From contig JAFTFX010000010.1 in the NCBI GenBank assembly GCA_017458225.1, forward strand, positions 1 to 36,868: a DNA stretch of 36,868 nucleotides, in the 5' to 3' direction. The position numbers and the translations under genes were made by a program. This DNA is from Prevotella sp. (GTDB taxonomy: Bacteria; Bacteroidota; Bacteroidia; Bacteroidales; Bacteroidaceae). How positions within the stretch are numbered: position 1 is the first letter of the stretch; each line of letters starts with the position of its first letter. Below are positions 23,682 to 30,708 of the stretch, piece after piece. Below the pieces are notes generated by a model that ran no database searches, was not told the origin of the DNA, and worked only from the letters and a program-made list of their open reading frames with translations.

Positions 23682-24509
23682 ATGCAGCAGGACTTGGAAA
23701 CCTTGAAAGAGCAATTGCGCAAGCAGGAGAAACTGGCCTCGCTCGGCATGTTGAGTGCCGGCATCGCTCACGAGATACAGAATCCGCTGAACTTCGTCAT
23801 CAACTTCAGCAAGATGTCGGGCAAACTGCTCAGCGACCTTAAGGAGATCGTGGACGACAACGCGGAGCGGCTGTCGGACGATGACCGCGAGGAGGTGCAG
23901 GATATCGTGACCGACCTGGAAGAGAACTTGGGCAAAATTGTTGAGCACGGCGAGAGGGCTATCAGCATCATTCGCGGCATCCTGTTCGTTTCGCGCGGCA
24001 AGGACGATGAGTTCCTGCCCACCGACGTGTGTCGCCTGACGAAGGAATACGTGTGGCTGTCCTACCACGCAATGCGAGCCAACTACAAGGGCTTCAACAT
24101 CAGCATTCATGAGAGCTATCAGAAGGGCATTCCGCCGCAGATGGTTATTCCGCAGGATCTAAGCCGTGCGGTACTCAACGTGATGAACAATGCCTGCTAT
24201 GCCGTGTGGAGCAAGGCACAGACGACTGCCGCCGCCGACTTTGAGCCGACCATCAGCGTGGAGGTGAAGACCGAGGGCGAACAGTTGCTTATCATTATCA
24301 GCGACAACGGCGAAGGTATGAGCGACGAGGTGAAAGAGCGGCTGTACGAGAATTTCTTCACCACCAAGCCTGTAGGACAGGGCACAGGACTCGGCATGTG
24401 CATCACGCGCGACATCATCGAAAAGAAACACAAGGGTACAATGACCTTTGAATCAATCCAGGGCGAGGGAACCACTTTCTGGCTCGCAATACCCGTCAGA
24501 ACAAAATGA
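23682..24509 (+). CDS. Soluble minimal histidine kinase (His present)
   Basis: 275 residues with no signal peptide, membrane segment or sensor domain; the protein is almost only a kinase core. A short coiled coil (1-20) leads to the H box GIAHEIQNPLNFV with phospho-acceptor H30. The ATPase domain has MNNACYAVW (N box), SDNGEGMSDEV (G1), YENFFTTKPVGQGTGLGM (F and G2). It resembles the C-terminal part of the membrane kinase encoded just upstream (NFSKMSGKLLSDLKE and NFSKLSQGLVKDVE), so the two arose by duplication. It probably provides the phosphate donor His for the receiver at 18229-19389, perhaps as a heteromer with the membrane partner. That pairing is inferred from gene order and the missing His. 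Confidence 0.9.
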   Translation: MQQDLETLKEQLRKQEKLASLGMLSAGIAHEIQNPLNFVINFSKMSGKLLSDLKEIVDDNAERLSDDDREEVQDIVTDLEENLGKIVEHGERAISIIRGILFVSRGKDDEFLPTDVCRLTKEYVWLSYHAMRANYKGFNISIHESYQKGIPPQMVIPQDLSRAVLNVMNNACYAVWSKAQTTAAADFEPTISVEVKTEGEQLLIIISDNGEGMSDEVKERLYENFFTTKPVGQGTGLGMCITRDIIEKKHKGTMTFESIQGEGTTFWLAIPVRTK

Positions 24510-26881
24510 ACATGAAACACTTTTTCGCCTTTCTCGCTATGTGCTGCTGGTCGCTGACGGTTGTCGCGCAGAACGATGAAGACATGCGCATATACAACCA
24601 GGCAGAAGCCGACTACAGCATAGGACGGGTGGAACAGGCAGAGCAACAGCTGAAGGCCCATTTGGGCAACTTCTACGGCGACATGCGGCAGAACGTGTAC
24701 CGGCTGCTGAGCCTTTGCGCACTCGAACAGGGCAACGACGAAGAGGCACGGCGCTATGTGCAGTTGATCGTGGGCGAGAATCCCTTCTTCAGAGCCGACG
24801 GTAATGACCCACAACGCTTCAAGCAAATGCTGGCCGACGAGAACCACACAACGGCCACCATCTCTACTGCTTCGAGCAAGGACGAAGCCCTAAGCGAGGT
24901 GCCCGTGCCCGTAACGCTGATTACTGCCGACATGATTCGCGACTGTTGCGCGCGTAATCTAAAAGAGGTGCTCGCAGCTTACGTGCCCAGCATGAATAAC
25001 GTGGATTGCAACGACGATATCAACATCGCGATGAGGGGCATCTTCAGCAACGGTCAGGAGATGATACTTATCCTGCTCAACGGCCACAGACTGAACAGCT
25101 ACTGCTCGAACATTGCCTCGCCCGACTTCAGCATCAGTCTTGAGAAGGTAAAGCAGATAGAGGTTCTGCGCGGACCCGCTTCGTCACTCTATGGCGGAGT
25201 GGCACTCACAGCGGTTGTCAATATCATCACTAAACAGGGAGGCGATGTTGACGGATTGGAGGCGAAAGCCGGTATCGGTAATTTCGGGCAACTGCGCGGC
25301 GACATGCTCTTTGGAAAGCACTATGCCGACATTGATTTTCTGCTGTGGGGAAGTTTGTATAAGAGCGACGGCCAGCACTTCCAGGTGGCTGCCGAGAATA
25401 CAGGCTTGAAGAAGTATGGTGGAGAAATCACTGTGGGTGGAGTGGGAGAGAAGCCGTCCTACGACCTGGGGCTTTCGCTTGCTTGGAAGAACAGACTTAA
25501 ATTTCTCTACGACACACACTTCTCACAGGTCATTTCGCCCTTCACCGCCAGCTATGGTTTTTCGCCCTATGAACGGTCGGCCTATATGACCTTCAACGGC
25601 ATTCGTCCCAGCTATGCCACCCGTTCGCATCATCTGGATCTAAGCTATGCACGTAGTTTGGTCGACGACGTGCTGAACCTGCAAGCGAGCATTACCTATG
25701 ACAATAACGACATGACCCACTATCAGGTAGTGTCCGACAGCTCGCTGACCAACGCCAGCAATCTCTTGGGTATCCCCAGCATGCTCGACACCTTCTTCTC
25801 AATGTACAAGGGCATCTTCCGCTATATTAACGGACAGGAAAGCAACATCGGAGCGCAGGTGAAGGGCGACGTGTCGTACAACAATCGGAATGAAGACTTG
25901 GAGGGCCTGCTCACGTTTGGTGCCCAGTTCAATCATTTCGAACTCGACGATGTGCGCTATGTGTTAGGGCTCGACTACAACAACACAATTCTTGAAACGA
26001 ACGATATCGCGCAGATGGGTAAGGGGTCGGAGAACAACGTCAGCGCTTTTCTGCAACTGAAGCAGCGCTTCTACGATTTCATTTTGAATGCCGGTATACG
26101 CTACGACCACCGCCGGCACTATGACCACCACTCCGTGAACGAGTTGTCGCCGCGTCTGGCCCTTATCTATGTGCGACCAAAATGGAACGTGAAGCTCAGC
26201 TACTCGAAGTCGTTCGTCGATGCACCTTATTTCTATAGAAAGACCAATACCTACCTCGGCCAGTTGTCGGGTGGGGGAATGGTGGCATCGCCGCTCGAAT
26301 CAGAGTATATGCACTCTTTACAACTGACACTGGCTGGAACACGATGGATGGAGGGGCTCGATGTAGAGCTGAACGGCTTCTATAATCGCGCCACCGACCT
26401 GATTTATACCAGTCTTCTGACGCATGAGAACGCCGGCACAATCAAAACCGTGGGAGCCGAACTGACGGGTAGCTATCGGCGAGGCCCACTGATGGCTAAC
26501 CTCAGTTGTGCGTGGCAGCATGTTTTGAAGTCGGAAATCTACAACCGTCACATCAACAAGGCCTACAACATTCCCAATCTGACGCTCAACGCTGTGCTGG
26601 GATGGAACGTTACAAACAGGTTGCGTCTGCACGGTCACGTGCTGGTGGAGAGCAAACAGACGAACTATATGGTCGACCTGCTGAACCAACAACTGTTGGA
26701 AAACACCATCCATCCACGTGCCATCGTTGATATGGGAGCGCGCTATCAGTGGGGTAGGGTTGAGTTCGGCATGAACTGCCGCAACCTGCTTAATAAGCAG
26801 TATATGCGCGGTGGCATCGGTTCAGGTGCAATTCCGCAGCAAGGGCGTTCATGGATGGTCTATGCGGCGGTGAAGATCTGA
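24506..26881 (+). CDS. TonB-dependent outer membrane receptor with N-terminal helical-repeat domain
   Basis: 791 residues; the start overlaps the kinase stop (ATGA). A second ATG at 24512 is possible. Signal peptide (1-22, ending VVAQ), then a TPR-like segment (about 28-110, AEADYSIGRVEQAEQQLKAHL, LSLCALEQGNDEEARRYVQ). The plug follows (about 130-260: VPVPVTLITADMIRDCCARNLKEVL, MRGIFSNGQEMILILLNGHRLNS, VEVLRGPASSLYGG-type motif, NIITK). The barrel fills the rest and ends with an aromatic residue pattern (WMVYAAVKI). No CarboxypepD_reg domain or SusD partner is present, so it is not a SusC. Siderophore, cobalamin or peptide transport are typical of the class. Its place at the end of a signalling operon suggests that the cargo or the receptor itself is part of the pathway. 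Confidence 0.9.
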   Translation: MNMKHFFAFLAMCCWSLTVVAQNDEDMRIYNQAEADYSIGRVEQAEQQLKAHLGNFYGDMRQNVYRLLSLCALEQGNDEEARRYVQLIVGENPFFRADGNDPQRFKQMLADENHTTATISTASSKDEALSEVPVPVTLITADMIRDCCARNLKEVLAAYVPSMNNVDCNDDINIAMRGIFSNGQEMILILLNGHRLNSYCSNIASPDFSISLEKVKQIEVLRGPASSLYGGVALTAVVNIITKQGGDVDGLEAKAGIGNFGQLRGDMLFGKHYADIDFLLWGSLYKSDGQHFQVAAENTGLKKYGGEITVGGVGEKPSYDLGLSLAWKNRLKFLYDTHFSQVISPFTASYGFSPYERSAYMTFNGIRPSYATRSHHLDLSYARSLVDDVLNLQASITYDNNDMTHYQVVSDSSLTNASNLLGIPSMLDTFFSMYKGIFRYINGQESNIGAQVKGDVSYNNRNEDLEGLLTFGAQFNHFELDDVRYVLGLDYNNTILETNDIAQMGKGSENNVSAFLQLKQRFYDFILNAGIRYDHRRHYDHHSVNELSPRLALIYVRPKWNVKLSYSKSFVDAPYFYRKTNTYLGQLSGGGMVASPLESEYMHSLQLTLAGTRWMEGLDVELNGFYNRATDLIYTSLLTHENAGTIKTVGAELTGSYRRGPLMANLSCAWQHVLKSEIYNRHINKAYNIPNLTLNAVLGWNVTNRLRLHGHVLVESKQTNYMVDLLNQQLLENTIHPRAIVDMGARYQWGRVEFGMNCRNLLNKQYMRGGIGSGAIPQQGRSWMVYAAVKI

Positions 26882-26909
26882 AAAGTTGGAGGTATTTTAC
26901 TTGAAAAGG

Positions 26910-26932
26910 TTATTTAGATAAAACCTAAATAA
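26910..26932 (+). terminator. AT-rich hairpin after the TonB receptor gene
   Basis: TTATTTAG / CTAAATAA with a 7-nt loop, followed a few bases later by CTTTT. It is a weak but well-placed end for the five-gene unit. Confidence 0.4.
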
Positions 26933-26962
26933 ACGCTTTTAGCATGATTTTGCAATATAGAC

Positions 26963-26993
26963 TTTGCAATTTCAAGATTTATTTGTACTTTTG
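26963..26993 (+). promoter_or_regulatory. Promoter of the 27.0-29.7 kb unit
   Basis: TTTG (26963-26966), 19 bp, TACTTTTG (26986-26993). The start site is expected near 27000, about 20 nt before the ATG at 27020. Confidence 0.8.
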
Positions 26994-27019
26994 CATCTGT
27001 TTTAAAACGAATCTAAGAA

Positions 27020-28207
27020 ATGGAGGCTTTCTTTCGCACACATCGCTATTTGGTAGAGCATGTAAACGCGCCGGTTCGTCGCACCCTGATGGATGAGATT
27101 GATTGGCGTGACCGCATGATCGGCATTAAGGGAACACGTGGGGTGGGGAAGACTACTTTCTTGTTGCAGTATGCACGTGAGCACTTTGACGTTCAGGATA
27201 AACAGTGTCTCTACGTGAACATGAACAACTTCTATTTTCAGGGCCACGGCATTGCTGACTTTGCTGGCGCATTCTACCACAAGGGTGGTCGTGTGCTGCT
27301 CATCGACCAGGTGTTCAAACAGCCCGACTGGAGCAGCGAGCTGCGCAAGTGCTACGATCTTTATCCAGGCTTGAAAATCGTATTTACAGGTTCAAGCGTG
27401 ATGCGACTGAAAGACGAGAACCCTGAGCTGAATGGCATCGTGAAGTCGTACAACCTGCGTGGATTCTCCTTCCGCGAATTTCTGAACCTGCTGACAGGAA
27501 ATCACTTCCGTCCTTACTCGCTCGAAGAAATTCTTAGCGACCATGAGCGCATCATCAAGCAGATTCTTCCACTTGTATCTCCCCGTCGCTATTTTCAGGA
27601 CTATATTCATCACGGCTTCTACCCCTTCTTCCAAGAAGACCGCAACTATAGCGAGAACCTGCTGAAGACGATGAACATGATGACCGAGGTAGACATTCTG
27701 CTCATCAAGCAGATTGAGCTAAAGTATCTGACAAAGATAAAGAAACTGTTCTACCAGTTGGCTGAACAGGGCGCAAAGGCTCCGAATGTGTCGAAACTTG
27801 CTGCCGACATCGAAACCAGTCGTGCTACGGTCATGAACTACATCAAGTATCTCACCGATGCCCGTCTGCTCAATATGATCTATCCCGTGGGAGAGGACTT
27901 TCCGAAGAAACCTACGAAGGTGATGGCCCACAACTCGAACTTGCTCTACGCCATCTATCCTATCCACGTAGACAAGCAGGAGGCCATGGAGACGTTCTTC
28001 GTCAACTCGCTGTGGAAAGACCATAAGGTCAACCAGTCGGGCCGCGACAACTTCTACTTGGTAGATGAAAAGTTGAAGTTCCGCATCTGCGATGCCGATG
28101 CTCCTAATAAGATAAGGTATGCGCCAGACACCATCTATGCGCGATACAATACTGAAATCGGTAAGGACAACCAGATTCCCCTGTGGCTGCTGGGATTCCT
28201 GTACTAA
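27020..28207 (+). CDS. AAA ATPase with DUF4143-like C-terminus
   Basis: 395 residues. Walker A is GTRGVGKTT (residues 39-47). The Walker B strand is RVLLIDQV, where the family has IDE, so the catalytic Glu is Gln. Arg/sensor features: FTGSSVMRLKDENPEL and LRGFSFREFLNL (GLSFREFL-like). A winged-helix-like region follows (APNVSKLAADIETSRATVMNYIKYLTDARLL), then an end that resembles the PD-(D/E)XK-like DUF4143 fold (METFFVNSLW, VNQSGRDNFYLVDEKLKFRI). The role of these stand-alone ATPases is not known. ATP binding should persist, but hydrolysis may be weak. Confidence 0.85.
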   Translation: MEAFFRTHRYLVEHVNAPVRRTLMDEIDWRDRMIGIKGTRGVGKTTFLLQYAREHFDVQDKQCLYVNMNNFYFQGHGIADFAGAFYHKGGRVLLIDQVFKQPDWSSELRKCYDLYPGLKIVFTGSSVMRLKDENPELNGIVKSYNLRGFSFREFLNLLTGNHFRPYSLEEILSDHERIIKQILPLVSPRRYFQDYIHHGFYPFFQEDRNYSENLLKTMNMMTEVDILLIKQIELKYLTKIKKLFYQLAEQGAKAPNVSKLAADIETSRATVMNYIKYLTDARLLNMIYPVGEDFPKKPTKVMAHNSNLLYAIYPIHVDKQEAMETFFVNSLWKDHKVNQSGRDNFYLVDEKLKFRICDADAPNKIRYAPDTIYARYNTEIGKDNQIPLWLLGFLY

Positions 28208-28219
28208 AAACAAAAGGAT

Positions 28220-28480
28220 ATGACGCAACTATCGAAGGATGAGCATCAGGCAATGATGGCTGACATGCAGGCATTTGATGAGCAGATGCCCTGTGTCGGT
28301 ATATTCTGGTATGACCCTGCCGAGAAGGTTCTCTTCGGTGTGCGCAAGCAGGAACTGACGCCAAAGATGACTACGGAGGCAGCGGAAAAGGGATTGCTCT
28401 TCACAACTACCAAAACTGCATCGGCAGGTATGGGCCAAAGAGCATTTCCAGGCAGAGGCTGGTCGGGGGACATGAAATGA
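28220..28480 (+). pseudogene. Small conserved hypothetical gene, probably frameshifted and truncated
   Basis: The open frame gives 86 residues. Residues 1-60 (CVGIFWYDPAEKVLFGV, LTPKMTTEAAEKGL) look like the start of a Bacteroidota small-protein family that I know as longer, about 130 residues (from memory). From 28407 the +1 frame reads LPKLHRQVWAKEHFQAEAG, which looks like the natural continuation, while the annotated frame turns into low-complexity residues. Near the end, the original frame again gives a plausible RGWSGDMK before the stop. The simplest reading is a frameshift near 28400 plus a loss of the 3' part. A ribosome site AAAGGA precedes the ATG. The stop overlaps the start of the kinase gene (ATGA). 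Confidence 0.5.
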
Positions 28481-29700
28481 AAGCCATAATGGGCACTTCT
28501 TCCTCTGAATCCTTTTTCACCACGGGCGATGCCGATGCCTCTGCCTGCTTCAGTGAACTTACGCCGATAGCTTCGCACGGCTATAGCGAGTTGGTGAAGG
28601 CCAAGCGCTATGGCCGCTGGTGGTTGCTGAAGGGGCTGAAGGAGGCATACCGCGACGACGGCATCTACCAGGCGCTGCTGAAGAAGGAATACGACATACT
28701 CTGCCAGATGCAGCACCCCATGGTGGTGGCCGCCTTCTCCTTCGAGGAGGTGGCGGGACTGGGCCGTTGCATCGTGATGGAATGGATAGAGGGGCAGACG
28801 CTGAAAGAGTGGCTGAAGCTGCCTCACCCACGGAGCGAGCGCAGACGCATGGCCGACATGCTGATGGAAGCCCTCGACTATGTGCACTGCCAGCAGACGG
28901 AACACCGTGACCTGAAACCCTCGAACGTCATGGTGTCGGGCCGTTTCATCAAGCTCATCGACTTCGGCCTCAGCGACACGCACAGCCATGCCATCCTGAA
29001 AGCCGACTGCGGCACTGAGGGATACAGGGCGCCCGACGGCCCCTCTGACATCTATTCACTGGGTGTCATCCTCAGCGAGTTGCGTCTGGGCGTGTTCTCG
29101 CGCTCCGCCATCCGCCGTTGTCTGGCACCGAGAGAACACCGGTGGCGCAACGTATCGGAACTGCAGAAAGCCCTGCACCGCAGCTGGAGGTGGCCCCGCC
29201 TGGCAGCGTTCTTTTTCTTGACAGCCTGTCTGCTGGCAGTCGTCATTGCGGGCTCCCTCCACTACACCACACGCCGCACGCAAAACCAGATGCAAACCAT
29301 GGAGGCCACGCTCACCGATTCGCTGCGCTCCACACGAGTCGCCAGCGAACAGACCGCCGACTCGCTGCAACAGCGCATTGCCGAACTGGAGGCCCTGCAA
29401 AACGCGCAAGAGCTGCAAGAACAACAGCGTCAAGCCATGATTACTCGTATTCAGAAAAGCATTGACAGGGAAGTAAGGAAGTGCGGAATAGTGAATGTGC
29501 TCGAAACGGCTGGCACACGAATGGCAGTCGGTATCCGTCTGGCGCAAGCAGAACAAAGGTTACAACAGCACATAGAGCAGCAAGTAAGTCAACTGGCCCC
29601 TTCAGACCGCTTTTCAGTCATGGTCCAGATGCAGGAATACCTAAAAAGGACCTATACCGACCGTTGGGAGCAGCGTTACAATGCCCTTCCGCTCTATTAA
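28477..29700 (+). CDS. Transmembrane Ser/Thr protein kinase (Hanks type)
   Basis: 407 residues. Kinase domain residues about 28-235: ATP-binding Lys in WWLLKGLKE (K52 or K55), catalytic HRDLKPSN (D145), DFG (162-164), GTEGYRAPD in the place of APE, and DIYSLGVIL. The Gly-rich loop is poor (ASHGYSELV). The domain is shorter than usual, with little between APD and DIYSLG. A single membrane helix (about 241-262) leads to an extracytoplasmic coiled coil (about 265-345), then a helical end. This is a receptor-kinase layout with no PASTA repeats. The gene lies after a broken small gene and the AAA ATPase. The stop codon overlaps the stop of the minus-strand gene at 29697. Substrates are unknown; that gene's product is a candidate, and the PP2C at 18229 is a possible opposing phosphatase. 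Confidence 0.88.
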   Translation: MKAIMGTSSSESFFTTGDADASACFSELTPIASHGYSELVKAKRYGRWWLLKGLKEAYRDDGIYQALLKKEYDILCQMQHPMVVAAFSFEEVAGLGRCIVMEWIEGQTLKEWLKLPHPRSERRRMADMLMEALDYVHCQQTEHRDLKPSNVMVSGRFIKLIDFGLSDTHSHAILKADCGTEGYRAPDGPSDIYSLGVILSELRLGVFSRSAIRRCLAPREHRWRNVSELQKALHRSWRWPRLAAFFFLTACLLAVVIAGSLHYTTRRTQNQMQTMEATLTDSLRSTRVASEQTADSLQQRIAELEALQNAQELQEQQRQAMITRIQKSIDREVRKCGIVNVLETAGTRMAVGIRLAQAEQRLQQHIEQQVSQLAPSDRFSVMVQMQEYLKRTYTDRWEQRYNALPLY

Positions 29701-30251
29701 AGCACTTCTACCACAACCCCATTCCGCTGTCCAGCTATATAGGCCGTTCGGGGCATGCCCTGATGCTGCAAGTCGTCTAAGTAGAGCGGCTCGTGCTGTA
29801 TCATCAGGTGGCAGCGGAACGTGTCGCCCACGCATAACTTCGTGTTCGCAGCCTCAACAACTTCAAACCGGCTGCCACCCAAGTGGCGCACCACCATCTG
29901 ACGGTCTGGCCTCCATGTGATGACCAGCCGCTGCCCCAGCCGCATCTGCTCGGTAGTGATGCGCTGCTCGGTGCTGATGCCGCTCTGCACTTCACCCAAG
30001 CTGCCGACATGGGCGCAAAAGTCCTCATAGCCCCTATAGCCCACAAAGCGCGACAGCACGTCGAGTGTATGTCGCCGCGTGGCCACCTTCTCACGGCTCA
30101 GATAGCCCCACAGCCGTTTCAGCGTGGTGGGTGACAGTCGCTCGCGCGTGTGTAATAATAATAGGTGGGCCAGCCGCTCAAAGTCGCCGGCCTCCGTCAG
30201 CCTACAACCCATGACGCGCTCCACCTCCTGCATCAACAATTCCTGTTCCAT
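29697..30251 (-). CDS. Putative Bacteroidota-specific regulator, convergent with the Ser/Thr kinase
   Basis: 184 residues. Residues about 10-80 carry a helical motif LSPTTLKRLWGYL...TRRHTLDVLSRFVGYRGYEDFC, which I recognise as common in Bacteroidota proteins of unknown role and which resembles a helix-turn-helix. Residues about 100-184 look like a small beta domain (LGQRLVITWRPDRQMVVRHLGGSRFEVV). There is no signal peptide. The gene ends tail-to-tail with the kinase gene, sharing four bases. DNA binding is inferred only from the N-terminal helix pattern. The start codon lies about where transcription should begin, so the mRNA may be leaderless or translation may start at M7 (30233). Confidence 0.65.
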   Translation of the reverse strand: MEQELLMQEVERVMGCRLTEAGDFERLAHLLLLHTRERLSPTTLKRLWGYLSREKVATRRHTLDVLSRFVGYRGYEDFCAHVGSLGEVQSGISTEQRITTEQMRLGQRLVITWRPDRQMVVRHLGGSRFEVVEAANTKLCVGDTFRCHLMIQHEPLYLDDLQHQGMPRTAYIAGQRNGVVVEVL

Positions 30252-30255
30252 GCCG

Positions 30256-30263
30256 CAAAGTTA
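30256..30263 (-). promoter_or_regulatory. -7 element (TAACTTTG on the minus strand), leaderless candidate
   Basis: TAACTTTG on the minus strand is only five bases from the ATG (30251-30249). With the usual spacing, transcription would start at or within the start codon. A weak -33 (CTTG, 30287-30284) sits 20 bp away. Confidence 0.55.
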
Positions 30264-30401
30264 CTGCTTTTTTCGCATTTCAGCAAGTACCAAGGCGAAA
30301 AGGACAAGAAAGGACTTGCCCATAAACTCCTTTCTGCCTATTTTTGCCGACAAAAAGCGAAAAAATCGGCTCACAATGATGCGTCTTTCGAAAAAAATGC
30401 T

Positions 30402-30409
30402 TATCTTTG
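30402..30409 (+). promoter_or_regulatory. -7 element (TATCTTTG) for the structured leader / RiPP operon
   Basis: TATCTTTG should give a start near 30416, about 290 nt before the first ORF at 30709. No other TANNTTTG occurs between this box and 30709, so the leader RNA and the operon probably share it. The -33 box is not clear. Confidence 0.6.
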
Positions 30410-30433
30410 TGCCGCCGTTCTATAAAGAGCGGC

Positions 30434-30645
30434 GACATCGAGGAGAGCGACTAAGCTTTGACCCGTCTGAGAACCTGGAAAATTCGAAGTATAAGGGTGA
30501 GAAGTCTGAAAGCTGCTTCTCCTGCAGTAGCATATATACTGCCTGCTCCCCCTGTGTGGAGTCGGCTCACATATATCCCTGCAGGTGTGAGCTGATTTCA
30601 TTCTTACTTATACGGGTATTCCAGGACCTTCAGACTAAGGATGTC
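30434..30645 (+). ncRNA. Structured RNA (long rod with internal hairpins), 6S-like or leader element
   Basis: Ends pair over long range: GACATC (30434-30439) with GATGTC (30640-30645); GTCTGA (30465-30470) with TCAGAC (30630-30635); CCTGGAA (30474-30480) with TTCCAGG (30619-30625); GTATAA plus GTGAGAA (30489-30503) with TTCTTAC plus TTATAC (30601-30613). Inside are GCAGTA/TACTGC (30524-30542), CTCC/GGAG (30546-30561) and GCTCACA/TGTGAGC (30565-30592). Six consecutive helices in 210 nt, with a promoter in front and no ORF, strongly suggest an RNA gene or leader element. Closing stem, asymmetric internal loops and length (~210-230 nt) recall 6S RNA, but the multi-hairpin centre is not typical. 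No terminator follows before the gene at 30709. Besides this RNA, the 30252-30708 gap holds only the two promoters. Confidence 0.7.
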
Positions 30646-30651
30646 GAGGAG

Positions 30652-30669
30652 GCTCACACTCTTTGTGTG
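30652..30669 (+). promoter_or_regulatory. Alternative-pairing segment downstream of the structured RNA
   Basis: GCTCACAC (30652-30659) is perfectly complementary to GTGTGAGC (30585-30592), which can instead pair with GCTCACA at 30565-30571. CACAC (30655-30659) can also form a local hairpin with GTGTG (30665-30669). These helices exclude one another, as in an RNA switch or attenuator. Confidence 0.5.
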
Positions 30670-30708
30670 CGATTGAAAACCTAGAATACTAATCTTAAAA
30701 AAATAATT

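Noticed and set aside
30434-30645. tmRNA, RNase P RNA or SRP RNA
   Set aside because: None of the hallmark sequences that I know (tmRNA tRNA-like ends and tag ORF, RNase P P4 core, SRP GNAR loop with its bulge) is seen.
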